64,000 nt of DNA, taken from contig OZ025213.1 of the NCBI GenBank assembly GCA_964019055.1, positions 62,001 through 126,000 on the forward strand. The letters run 5' to 3'. Source of the stretch: Anthopleura xanthogrammica. Taxonomy: Eukaryota; Cnidaria; Anthozoa; Actiniaria; Actiniidae. The position numbers and the translations under genes are program-made. The notes beneath the pieces were generated by a model that saw only the letters and a program-made list of their open reading frames with translations, did no database searches and was not told the DNA's origin. Each line of letters starts with the position of its first letter. The stretch's first letter is position 1. Below are positions 34,301 to 45,300 of the stretch, one piece after another.

Positions 34301-37156
34301 TACAATAAAGCTTATGATGTCAAACGAAAACGTGTAAAAACTGAAAATGAAGATATCAACAATACATAAAACATGAATGGAATGGCTGACATGCATCCAG
34401 CAAAGTAATTACAATAACATATAATATTCCACCAACAATTTATTTTTTGTTTTTGCTGTATAAGGAATAATTTTTCTGGGCATTTGGAGCTACTAAGATT
34501 AATACAAAACAGCAGATGATTGTATCAAAAATGCAGTGTTTAAGGCTGAAATAATCATGATTATTTTTCAACCAGAATGACCTGATCCAACCAAAGATCA
34601 AAGATAAACTTACAAAATGAATCACCATTGGTAAGGAAGATAAAGTACATCCTATCTTATGTATATGCAACTGGGTTTAAAAACCCCTGCATTTCAAAAA
34701 TACAGATAATTCAAAACAATCTTTATTCAGATATTTGAATATAAACATTTCGATGGCCATAGAATTAGTTTGGTTTCTAACAAATCACAGTAAAAGTATA
34801 TTAACCTTATCATCTTTCAACAGATCAAATGGATGACATCTACTCAATTTGGCTTGAGTGACAAAGAAAATCTACTTTTTTTTTGTTAAAGATCAAATGT
34901 TAACTAAAATGATTTAATTCACTGGAACTTGTACATGGTTAGACTAATGTTTTGAGAGGATGGGAAGATGACTTGCATATCATGTTTCTTAATGACTAGC
35001 AAATCTAAATATTCACAAGGTGTACAGATGTGGTCTATCAAATCATGCACTCAACTTCTTTTCATAAAAACATGCAAATATGGAATTATATTGAAATAAT
35101 TACAGAAACAATCCCAAAATGTAAAATCCTTATATTTGCAAACATTACAGTATCACTCAATGACAAGAGAAATCCTAGAAAGATAGAAAGAATTGGAATA
35201 CAGGAAACACTTATGATTTAATCATGGTTTCTTTCTTCACCAGAAAATATTTCTTATCCACTGCACACTTAGAATGAAAAGGAATTAAACAAAATTAAGT
35301 GCAAATATATCTTAACTGAACACACGAAAATTTGCAGAAAATATAAAGCTAATGTTAGAGTCTGAATCATAATATGAAAAGGAAAAACTCTATAAGTTAG
35401 ATTTTTCTCTTTGTGTTAGTAATTGTAACAGGCCAGAAGAATTTAATGATCAACTTACAATGGCTAAAAAGGATATTTTTACAACCAAAAGAAAAATCTC
35501 TAATGTATTGCTATTACCATTATAGCACCTTAGTGAGATGTTACAATGCAAAACACATTGGACGATGAATAAATCCAAATATCTTGATATTTTGGGAAAT
35601 TAAAAACTGTACATGAATGGTGCATATTCAAAATTTTGGTTTTTTTTTTTACTTCTTACCACTATATTACTTGCGTAGCTGCTGTTCAATGCTATTCCTT
35701 TACACAGAATTTCTACAACCACTGGTGGTAAGTCAGGAGCCTTTGGAATACTCTTGTAATGAGTATCAGCCACAAAAACTTGAACTGCAGTCATACGATT
35801 AGTAGTCAGAGTGCCAGTTTTGTCAGAACAGATTGCAGTTGCATTTCCCATTGTCTCACATGCATCTAAATGTCTAACCAAGTTGTTGTCATCCAGCATT
35901 TTCTTGACTGAATAGGCTAAAGATATAGTAACAGCTAGAGGTAGTCCCTCTGGGACTGCCACTACCAACACAGTCAGGCCAGTAATAAATGCATTTACGT
36001 ATGAATTTAAATGCTTATTATTCCAACTTGCTTTTTCAATACCATACTTGCGTATACTAAACTGGAGTACCATTACCAGGATAGTCAACAGAGCCGCTGC
36101 AACACCAAACCAACCAATGGTCACTGCCAATTTTGTGAGCTTGGACTGCAATACAGATTTCTCTTGCTTATCATCTTTCTTTTTGCCATTTTCTGAGGAT
36201 GACTCTTTATCATCATCTAAATTGACATCCTCAAAATCACAGCTACCACTGGCACCCTTGATGGCTGGTGACTGGGGAGGGGCTTCTTCTCCACCATCAG
36301 CTTTATCAACATCAGCAGCACCAAGCAAAGCAAATATTATGCCTGACTGTGAGTTGAGTCCAACAGCAGTTACTATCATTTTTCCACTACCTTCCATGAC
36401 GTGAGTACCAGCCAGGAAAAGGGGATCTTTGTCACCTTTCTTGACCATATCTGACTCTCCAGTGAGGGAACTTTCATCTACCTTGATATCATTGCTCTGT
36501 ACAACAACACCATCAGCTGGAAGTAGATCTCCATACTTAATTTGGCACAAATCTCCTACTACTATCTCTGAGTTGAGAATTTCCTTGGGCTCTCCATTTC
36601 TAATGACAGTAAATTTGTGCTCTCCTTCTATCTTATTCTGCAGTCCTCGAAACTGTTGTTCCTTCTGGTAATCGTTTATAGCAGTTACGAAAGCTACTAT
36701 AAAAACTGCTACAATAATTGCAAAGCCATCGATCCAACCAGTATTGTCCTCGGAGCCTCCACAGTCTTCAGGAGCAAAGATACCTAACAGCAAAGAAACG
36801 ACAGCAGCAATCATCAGAATAATAAGAATAGTGTCTTTGAATGCATCCACAAGGAACTCTAGGAAGGTCTTGGGGGGTTTCGCAGGAATAACATTCGAAC
36901 CAAATGTCCTTTTCCTATGCTCGATATCTTCAGCGAATCCAGTTATTCCCTTTTCGACAGAGGTATGAAGTTTATGAACGAGTGAGTGTAAACCGCCCAT
37001 GGACAGCAAATATTCTTTCGCCTCCACCCCTCTATTTTTCATGAGCTCCTTTAGGTCCACTACGGTTATGTCCGTAAAATCTGCTTTAGCATTGAAATCC
37101 ATTGAGTCGTGAGAGTGAAGCGATATACGCTCTTCTTTTTTCACTTCGTCCTCCAT
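28365..37156 (-). CDS. ATP2B: Plasma-membrane Ca2+-transporting ATPase (PMCA), canonical copy (B)
   Basis: Nine exons join in phase: 35660-37156, 32851-33241, 31589-31686, 30800-30979, 30463-30657, 29689-29880, 29022-29447, 28670-28930 and 28365-28553, about 1,142 residues. Motifs are complete: TGES in the A domain, VPEGLP in M4, DKTGTLT with phosphorylated Asp445 (35822-35824), KGASE in the N domain, TGDGTND in the P domain, QLTVN in M6 and NLIMD. An acidic Ser/Lys linker (about 36150-36260) sits at the usual site between A domain and M3. The tail has the calmodulin-binding segment ([13 protein letters not shown] across the last intron into IRVVNAFRS) and ends ETAF, a plausible PDZ ligand. 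The product uses ATP to export Ca2+ across the plasma membrane and is autoinhibited until calmodulin binds. Exon sizes and phases match copy A almost exactly. Confidence 0.96.
29972..30048. repeat. GATA-type microsatellite
   Basis: Irregular gatagata/gtaggtag runs in an intron of PMCA-B. No other function is visible. Confidence 0.8.
31363..31453. repeat. 91-nt foldback palindrome
   Basis: Arms of about 31 nt (left from agctttttctgtgctcc, right ending in ggaaaaagct) are near-perfect inverted copies around a short loop. It lies in the intron after the third coding exon of PMCA-B and is probably a very small MITE remnant. Confidence 0.65.
31939..32798. mobile_element. Non-autonomous Harbinger-like element in PMCA-B intron
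   Basis: Terminal inverted repeats gggactggtcagaaattagc and gctaatttctgaccagtccc are exact. TAA flanks both sides (31936-31938 and 32799-32801). Length is 860 bp. It has a run of about 20 G next to the left end and no transposase frame. A TWA target duplication and GGG termini are typical of PIF/Harbinger relatives. Confidence 0.82.
33242..35659. other. First coding intron of PMCA-B
   Basis: 2.4 kb of AT-rich intron between the first and second coding exons. I see no conserved frame, repeat array or transposon with clear ends. Open frames at 33682-33882 and 35030-35221 look random. Confidence 0.5.
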
Positions 37157-37474
37157 TGCTCTGACTACTCCACCTCTTTAAATCACAGAAAATCGTGGGA
37201 AGTATTGGGAGTGTGCAAGACGAAGACAACAACAGGTCTTGACAGGATAACTGGACAAACGACTGTCTTTGCACCTCGTTCGAAGTTCAACAACAGGTCA
37301 ACCCTAAAGTGGGTAGTCTTGCTTGATTCAGAAGTAAGGCCTCTGCGCTCAAGTTCAGTTCTGGTGACCAGAAATTGCGAGTTCTTTCTTGCAAATAAAG
37401 GAAGTCCAACAAGCTAACCACTTTCAGTAAGCTTATTTTGCTTTAGTAAATCGTTCACAAATCACCATGCGAAA

Positions 37475-37666
37475 ATGGCTCATGCAAAGCAAAACACAGC
37501 TGATTTCAATTCCAAGCTTTGGTTGTCTGTTTCAAGCGACAATCGACCCTCGGACGAATACAGATTCTTTGCTGAGATCGAACAGCAAGCAATAATTCTA
37601 AAAGAACTAAACAGAGAAAGGCGGTCTGCCGTGTCTCTTTGGGGAAATTATGAAGACCTGTTTTAA
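37475..37666 (+). CDS. Possible small protein, 63 residues
   Basis: An ATG-to-TAA frame with balanced composition, unlike the AT-driven frames nearby. It begins Met-Ala-His-Ala-Lys, has a polar helix-prone middle (FFAEIEQQAIILKELNRERR) and ends in Leu-Phe. It sits about 320 bp upstream of the PMCA-B start, on the opposite strand, in the probable shared promoter interval. I do not recognise it. It could be a short gene, the first exon of one, or chance. Confidence 0.3.
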   Translation: MAHAKQNTADFNSKLWLSVSSDNRPSDEYRFFAEIEQQAIILKELNRERRSAVSLWGNYEDLF

Positions 37667-38979
37667 AGGTGGTCAAGTTCTAGAAGTGTTATTCCTTCCA
37701 AGAACCACTTACTTCAAAACGTAGCCTCCTTACATGAAATCCTAGCGTAGGATACCTTCCCTGCGTAGGAATACTGCAGAAATCCTATCCTTTTCACGCC
37801 TTCAAATAGGTTTTCAGCCTTATTTTCCGAAGCTCTTGGCTTCTCGCAAACACAAGCTGAAAACGAGTAGAAAATTTGCCTAGAGGCACGTGATGACCTG
37901 CCGCTGATTGGTCCAATTTGAATCAGCGCGCTATTTGATTGGTTCATTGTCGCTATGTTACATTAACGTCACAACCTACCCCTTTTACCGCACCCATAAC
38001 ATAAAGCAATGTGACGAGAGTAGCTGATTGATTTACAAATCCCCAAAACAGAACATTGAAATCATTTCGTATTCACCACAAAATGAGCTTTTAAAAAGTA
38101 CTTCTAATTCTTATTCCGAGATGAAGGAACAATTTTGTGGTAGGCCGTATACTTCAAAGATTAGAAGAATATGTTGTCTCGAGGTGTTTCAATAACATTG
38201 CCTACAGTTTAGTACAGAATTAAGATTATCATTTTGGGTTGTTTCCTTTTTTGAATTTTGTAACTAATTTTCCCTGAGGACGAAGCAAAGATAAAGTGGC
38301 ATTATATCTATTCATAGCAATATTACCGCAGAAAACCGGCTTGTTATAATGCGCCAAGTGGCTACCAGAGTAAAAGCGCTTTTCAGCCTGATATAAGAGC
38401 CCAAGTAAAACGTACATACCAAACAGTAACATTTCATAAACGGTGTCAATATTTTTAACAATGCAAGAGAAGACTTGGTATGATTTCAAAGATTTAGACA
38501 GCTTGTCAGACCTTTAGGTGAAAAGGCAAACCTAGATGATTTTTTCCACTAGATATATTATGCTATTAATTTATTTAATCTTTTTTTAGCCATATTCTTT
38601 TTTATTAGGCGGCTTTTCATGGGCTTGATTTTTTTCTGATATTTTGTCTTAATTAAGTCAAAATGTTCAAAGAAATAAACGTGTATGATCGAAAGTAATC
38701 CTATTTCTGAATAAATTCCTATTTCTCGTGTGGCCAGATCAATAGGTGACGTCACGTGTCACGCAATACCATTCAAGGTCAACACAATACAAGAACTGGA
38801 GTTTATCATCCAGGCCCAGGGTTTATCGCATACCAGAGCTTTATAAACAGGAAAAATCTATTAACTACAATCTCTACCCTGGATAATTGTTTTCTTTTGC
38901 GCCTACACGCATAAAAGCATTGGTTACGGGCGACTAGCCAAGAAAACCCTGGCCTTGAAACTTTTTCTGACTGTTCAAA
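37667..38979. other. Intergenic, PMCA-B to BBIP1
   Basis: No gene is seen. The interval holds the divergent 5' flanks of PMCA-B (minus) and BBIP1 (plus). The stretch before 38980 is less AT-rich, as expected for a promoter, but I found no convincing RFX X-box. Confidence 0.4.
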
Positions 38980-39189
38980 ATGGCGGACGGCGACAAACTT
39001 GTTTTCAAAGAGGTTCTTCCAAAACAAGGAATATTATTTACAGAACAAACCCCGACGCCGGTCCTATGTAAACCGAAAATCATGCCTATGAAATCAGTAA
39101 CTTTAGAGAAGCTGGAAAAGATGCAAAAAGAAGCTCAAGAGGCTGTTAAAAGACAGGAACAAGAACAGAAAATGCAGGGACTCTTGTAG
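38980..39189 (+). CDS. BBIP1: BBSome-interacting protein 1 (BBIP10)
   Basis: A single-exon frame of 69 residues with ATG start and TAG stop. It has the family's recognisable core: FKEVLPKQG near the N-terminus, then [20 protein letters not shown] and a Gln/Glu-rich helix. Vertebrate BBIP1 is of similar size with the same order of blocks ([24 protein letters not shown]). BBIP1 is the smallest subunit of the BBSome, the coat-like complex that moves membrane proteins in and out of cilia; it helps join BBS4 to BBS18-dependent assembly and has been linked to tubulin acetylation. The gene converges with C2CD3, another ciliary gene 3 kb away. Confidence 0.93.
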   Translation: MADGDKLVFKEVLPKQGILFTEQTPTPVLCKPKIMPMKSVTLEKLEKMQKEAQEAVKRQEQEQKMQGLL

Positions 39190-39487
39190 TGGATATCTAC
39201 AGCCATATACACAATATTTGACCGTTTGTTAACGAATTTCTATCTTTCCATTTATCTGTCGAACACTGTGTTTCTCGAAATCTCTTGTTTTCGTTTCAAG
39301 ACTCAAAGTTTTTTTTAAAATTGGAAGAGTACTAGTGGTGTTGCTATGGCCTTACTTTTCCTTAACAACAGGGAATATTAATACAGTATGTTGTCACTTT
39401 CACATCATGTTAGACTTAATCATATCATGTACACTCAATTGCAAAATCACTGTTGGGTTCAAAACCTAGAACAAAGAAGCTGATACC

Positions 39488-39660
39488 CCGGCTGGGGGGT
39501 ACTCCCTATAGTGGGCTATGAGATATAGAAAAGGGTCAGGAATTTGAGAGTTTTATAGGACTAGAAAAGGAAGGAGAAGCTAAAGGTATATGAAAGGGGT
39601 ACCTTTTTGCTGAAATTTGGCAAATAAAAGGGTAAGGAGTCAAGAGTCTGTTCAAAACAT
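39488..39660. repeat. Dispersed repeat fragment (ggggggtactccctatagtg type)
   Basis: Begins cggctggggggtactccct followed by a purine-rich stretch with tandem-like aaaggg words. From memory, repeats with a similar opening are frequent in coral genomes, but I cannot search. The right boundary is unclear and there is no coding frame. Confidence 0.35.
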
Positions 39661-39798
39661 CCTGTCTAAATGTTTAGATGTTGCATACCATGCTCAAAAT
39701 GCAGTATGGGTAATTTGCATTCATATGATACATTTCAAGCTTGGTAAACAACATGCAACAAAACCTTCACCTACCTTTTTGAAATAACTCTATATATA

Positions 39799-40450
39799 CC
39801 ATAAATCCTCTATTATGCCCCCCTCTCTAATAAGCCCAGGGTTCGAAATTCCCACAAGATAATTGGCTAAATACGAGTTGAAAATTACAGGGTCCGTGCA
39901 GGCTTCTTGTGAAGACATTCAAGGACATTTCAAGGAGTATTCAAGGACCAAAATGAAAAATTTTCAAGGACCACATAATGATGGGTGCGATCGGGATTAC
40001 AAACTTTTAGATGAGGAAAACAGGTGTTTTGGGTTACAAAAACCTTTCTAAATATTTTTCAAGGAGTATTTACGATTTTCAAGGAATTTCTTCTTTTTTC
40101 AAGGAGTTTCAAGTGCCCTTGAAATGAGTTTTCAAATTCCAGCACTTTTCAAGGAGTTCAAGGACCTGCACGAACCCTGAATTACAAATATCGAGCGAAA
40201 AGAAATGGAACTCACATTTTCTAGCTAGTTTTTTTTAGAAAATAATGAAACATAAAGAAAAAAAGTCTTTGCATTTAATCCATTTATCTTGTAGCTGCTC
40301 GATGCACAAGATAAATTTATCTTGTCACTAAAAAGTTGATATTCTAACCCTGAAGCCCACCTTTTTAAAGGAAGAAATTAATTAAGCCCCCCCCCCCCAA
40401 ATGTGCCTGGAATAAATAAGCCCCCCAGGGGCTTAATAGAGGATTTATGG
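39799..40450. mobile_element. TA-target inverted-repeat element (outer)
   Basis: Ends ccataaatcctctatta and taatagaggatttatgg are exact inverted copies, flanked by TA (39797-39798 and 40451-40452). Length is 652 bp, non-coding, with C-rich stretches next to both ends. A second element is inserted inside it. Confidence 0.78.
39888..40179. mobile_element. Inserted element, cagggt..cgtgcagg ends, AATTA duplication
   Basis: The left end cagggtccgtgcagg and the right end cctgcacgaaccctg are inverted copies with one change. AATTA is duplicated at 39883-39887 and 40180-40184. The 292-bp interior is made of ttcaagga(g/c) words. A five-base duplication is not diagnostic; a hAT-like origin is only a possibility. 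Its position inside the outer element dates it as the younger insertion. Confidence 0.72.
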
Positions 40451-40687
40451 TAGACCACTCTAAAGAAAAAGTGGGGGTTTGCCAGTAAAAAAATCTGAGA
40501 TTATTGGGATTATTGGAGATTTGAAATGTAAATATGAAGTCTTGAAGCTACATATGCATTCCCAAGTTTACTCGCGCGATGTAAATTAGCTATAATGTGA
40601 AACCACCACAAGTAGCCCAGAACAGATCTGTGACAGTTAATGGAGGACAAATAACTTATAACTTGTTGAACCAAACCTTGTTTGTTA

Positions 40688-41160
40688 AGCTAGGGTAATA
40701 CGAGCAACAAAATCACTCAACTCGTCTTGGAACATCGCTGCAAAACGGGTTGAAAAGCAATGCTGCGCGTTTTTCCTCCCGAGTACGAACTTGTCTCCCA
40801 TCAAAATAGTTTGCTACAAGTTGGAAAAGTCTGTTGCAGAGAGTAGAAGGCCATTCTACTTTTTGCAACAAAATTTCCTGATGTTGCGCGTATTACCACT
40901 CCAAAGCAAACTTGTGTCGCAGCAAGTTGATTTCTAGCTCGCGAAAGGAGCCGCTAAATGGCTTCCCCGGCGCTTGTGATATGATCAGCTGACCGTATTA
41001 GCCAATCAGAAGACAGGATTCACACAACTTGCAGCAAACTATTTTGTTGCGAGACAAGTTCGTACTCGGGAGGAAAAACGCGCAGCATTGCTTTTCAACC
41101 CGTTTCGCAGCGATGTTGCAAGACGAGTTGAGTGATTTTGTTGCTCGTATTACCCTAGCT
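40688..41160. mobile_element. Long-arm foldback element, TTA target duplication
   Basis: Arms of about 130 bp (agctagggtaatacgagcaa at the left, mirrored to ttgctcgtattaccctagct at the right) differ at only a few bases. TTA flanks both sides (40685-40687 and 41161-41163). Length is 473 bp. The frames on both strands (about 41000-41220) are palindrome translations. Confidence 0.82.
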
Positions 41161-41244
41161 TTAGTCACAAGAGGTCTTGCAATGAAATACTTGATGTCCA
41201 AATTGGAAATAATAAAAATGCTGTTATGAATGTATTTGTCTCAT

Positions 41245-41935
41245 TGTCATAAACACTCTTGATGCCAGAGCTGACTTTCTTACTGCGCATACTCAACAAA
41301 ATGCCAGAGACTCAGGGAAACCCTAGCGCATGGTAGCCAGATTGTGGTGACCGGGTGTAATTCTCATGCTCCAAATCTGCATCATCACGACAGGGAGCAT
41401 GCTCGAATTTGAATTATCGATAGAGCATGTTTTCGTAAATCAACATATTCCATTTTGATCACAGGTTTACTCCTGAAAAGAAGCCAATTTTATTGCTTTC
41501 CAGCAGCATTTCCATCCAGCTGAGTTGTTTGCCTTCCCCGAAAGGAATTATGGGTCACTACTTTTGGTTAGCCTTTTTCGAGCATTTTCCAAGTATACGA
41601 TGTAGACTTTTCTTGTTGATTAAAATAAAATTCTGCCACTAGTTCAACTAGCATTTATGATTAATTTAAAGAAGGAATAACTGGTATTTCATAACCATTC
41701 TCTTGGCAGAATAATGGGAAATGCTAATCAAAATACGATGTTGAATCCTCAATTCTGATTGGTTGACCTTGAGTTTGTTCTCACGGCCAACTCAGCTGGA
41801 TTTTATTGACTATCAAGGCAATCAGAACTCTTGAAATTCTAGGGTTTCCCAGAGTCTCTGACATTTCGTCGAGCATGTGCATGTGCAAGAATGGCGGGGC
41901 TCTGTGGTCAAGAGTTTGTCATGAACAACTTTTTT
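41245..41935. repeat. Degenerate inverted-repeat element
   Basis: A left block (ccagagactcagggaaaccctag near 41300) and further outward sequence are mirrored imperfectly on the right (ctagggtttcccagagtctctg near 41845). A second inner pair around cagctgag/ctcagctgg also matches. Probably an old MITE or two inverted copies. No coding frame. Confidence 0.5.
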
Positions 41936-42341
41936 CAACTTTTCATTGTAGTCAGGGTGTCTATGCAAGCTTCACCACTCCTTAGATAAACTTGATGAAC
42001 ATTAAAATACTTCCTGGTTCTATTTTATTACATATATACATTATTTGCATTATTTTAACTGCTTATCACACAGTACAAGAACTGACCTTGCACAGTGAGA
42101 CAGTATGTTCATTTTTCTGATTCATATATTTAGAAACATGTTTCTCAATTGGGTTAGACACATTGAAGAGTTTATTATATACCGGTAGGTCAATTTTGTG
42201 ATTTTGTGATTTTATATCACATATTTGCTGCCAAAGCGAACTTGTCTAATCACAGCAAAGTATTCCCACAGGTGATTGTAGTAGTTTCCTTGGAACCATA
42301 GTATACAACAGCTGCATGTATACTAGGACAAATGTTAGGAG

Positions 42342-45300
42342 CTAAGAATCTTTTGAAGTAAATATTCTTGCAATTCTCTCTATTTCAGCACTTGGGATGG
42401 GAGGTTGTCCATCCTTTTTAGCTTTGTACATGACTTGCTTCTGTGAATACTGAGACACAGTTTTACTGGCCCCAGTATTTCTGGTTACTTCACAAGTTCT
42501 TTGCAAAAGTTTTGATTGGCCCTGTTTAAAGTCAGATGCAGCATAAGAATGACTTAGTCTTGAATTTAATTGTAAAGCTCGCATTGAATGTTCTAACTGC
42601 TCTCTTGGCATGAAAAAGTTTGGGAAATATGAAAGATTGCCATGTGTTTGAGGAGGTGGAATACTGTTGCTTGTGTTAGAAACCAAAGTTTCACCAGCAC
42701 ATTTGTAGTGTAGTAGTTCATTACTATTATCATCAATGGCATCTTTATGAAAAAAAGGACTTGATAACTCCTTATCAGTAACAGTTATTTTTGTGTTTTC
42801 AGTAATGCTATGTGAGCTTATTTGTCCAGTGGTACTTGACAATTCTTCCTTGGCATGTTGATCTGTATTGTTAATCAGAGAGTAAGCATTTGAATTCAAA
42901 GGAGATTTCTTAGTTTCCTCTTCCTCCTCAGTACTACTTAACCAACTGTCTCTCTCCTGTGTGAACACTTGCACTGAAGGAAGGTAACTTCTATCTTCAA
43001 GAGAATCTGAACCTACGTTACAGTCTTCCAAGTCACTTGCAGAAGAACAAGATTTGTCACATGTTTCTTTAACTGTGTAAATTCCTATATTTTCATCATT
43101 GTCTTGTGATGAACTAGGGTACTGCACTGAATCTCTCGAGGAGCCTTCAACTACTGCATCATCCATTACATTACTTCTTGCATCTTCTGTTGGTGGGTGA
43201 ACTGTAATATCAGCACAGGATGTATCTTCCTGTTTCGTTAGAGTTTGACTAATTTTAGGACTGTTTTCAACCAGTTTATCATCAGAAGTAGCAGCTTTGT
43301 CTTTAATTTCATCACACTCTCTGTTAGGAATGCTAGATGGATTTTCCACAATTTCCCCTGAGACATTGTCAGGTTTAGAAATACCTGAGAACTGGTTCAT
43401 GTCTTGATACTCTTTATCAGAATCATTCATGTTATCACCAGCAATTTCTTGGGGATAATGGTCCAGAATATGAGATGACTTTTCATGTGGAGAGTAAAGA
43501 ACCCCATACGGTCGATGTGTGGAAGAATCTGTGTACAATTTGGCTTGTAATTTTGTTTGTAACTCATCAAGATCCTTCATGTTTTCCCTAAAGTGTAAAT
43601 TAAAGTAAACAATCAAAAATATTAATACTCTTGATGTACACCATACATTCTATCAATTACAAGGATTTTATAAATAATAATTTTTTCAATTTTCATTGCT
43701 CATGATGATATTTAAACCTTAGTTGCTTGAAGAGTCCTGATGTAGAGGATATCACTGGTTCTGTGTATTTGTCTGGTAATGCTTGAATACCAATAGAGCC
43801 AAGTGATTGTAAACTTTCCAAGTGAGCCTGCTGTTGGTCTGATAGCAACTGAGCTACTGGTACTTGTTGTTCTTGTTGATTTTCTTGACCTTGGTGAATT
43901 TGAACATGACGTTTTTCCTGGAAGAAACAAAAACAGCTAAAAATAGAGTAAAACACTGATAAGGCACAATAAAACTATTATTATATAATATATTGGCTTT
44001 CATTACCTTGTTGATGTTTGACAACAAAGATCTTGTACTTATTCTTGTTTTGGAAAGACAACGGCTTGGTGACACTGGGGTTAATGGCACAACACCTAGC
44101 TAATAAAACAATTATTATAATAAAACAGCAAAGTTTCAGAAATTTAAATTGAAAATTTTGGACGGTGCTAAAACATATCTTGCAGATAATATTATTGTAA
44201 GGGCATTCTTCTAGTTGTCTTTTAATTCCATAGGTATGGTTTGGTATAGATCTAAATACTAATTCTAAAAGGTAAATTGAACCTATTTGTACCTTGATCT
44301 GTCCTCTGCATTTTCCATTAAAATCCATAATATTATACCAGCCAATCAGCTGTCTAAGTCCTGCAGCAATAGGCCCAAGGTCCACACTTGCAAAACCCAG
44401 AGGAACATCACCACTTGATGCTGGGATATGGCTTCTCTTTTGTAATTTAGGGTAGTCTCCTTGTATAAAAATAAAGTTTAGGATAAGAAAAAGAGCATAT
44501 GTTTGTGTGCTGTATTTCAGAACATTTGTTACATGTACTTACCATTTTTGGTTGTTTTGTGCCAGACTTTAAAAATTAAGTTCTGTTGAAGAGGCAAAGG
44601 TATCCAATCAAAATCAGTATCCATTAACAATCATGCTACATAAACCAATAATTACTTTTATATATGTCAATAAATGGTTATCTAGTTACCTGTGTATTAA
44701 GCATAGACAAAGGAAGTCTTTCCAGTTTCTGGTATTCCCACACAGGACTGGAGGATGACTGGCAGACAGGAGTACTAACTTCCAATGATGATGGTGACGT
44801 CTGATAGGTAACATAAGCATTCATAGTTACCCTGTTACAAAAATAAGGACAGCAACTTCAGATTCTGTAATAATAATGTGACAAGAAACTGTCAAGGGTA
44901 AGGTCATACCTTTGACTATCAAGTCCTGCAGCTACAAAAATCAAATGTCGAGCTTCTTGTACAATTATATGTGCAGCAAAGGTATCTGCATCATCCCTAC
45001 ATGGTTGTGCCTCTGAAACAAGATACCTTTTACCTCTTCCAGCTGTATTTGGATCAGTATTGGATTTGAGAGATTCACTTTCATTGTCATCATATTCTTT
45101 TGTACTTGGGTAATCTTCAGAGCTTATGCTGTCCTCCAAAGCTTCATGCTCTTCCTAATGATAGATTACAACAATATGAATATGCTGTAACTGGGTACAG
45201 TCCTATATCTTTGAAAGTACAGAATGCAGCATTATAATCACCATTTTGTTGTAGTTGGGGGAACTTGCAGTTGGTTTAGCAAGGGAAATTTGAACACGAA

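Noticed and set aside
38790..38980. RFX X-box before BBIP1
   Set aside because: The nearest sequence (ggttacgggcgac) departs from the consensus at several positions.
41029..41229. 66-residue frame on + and its mirror on -
   Set aside because: Both come from the arms of a foldback element.
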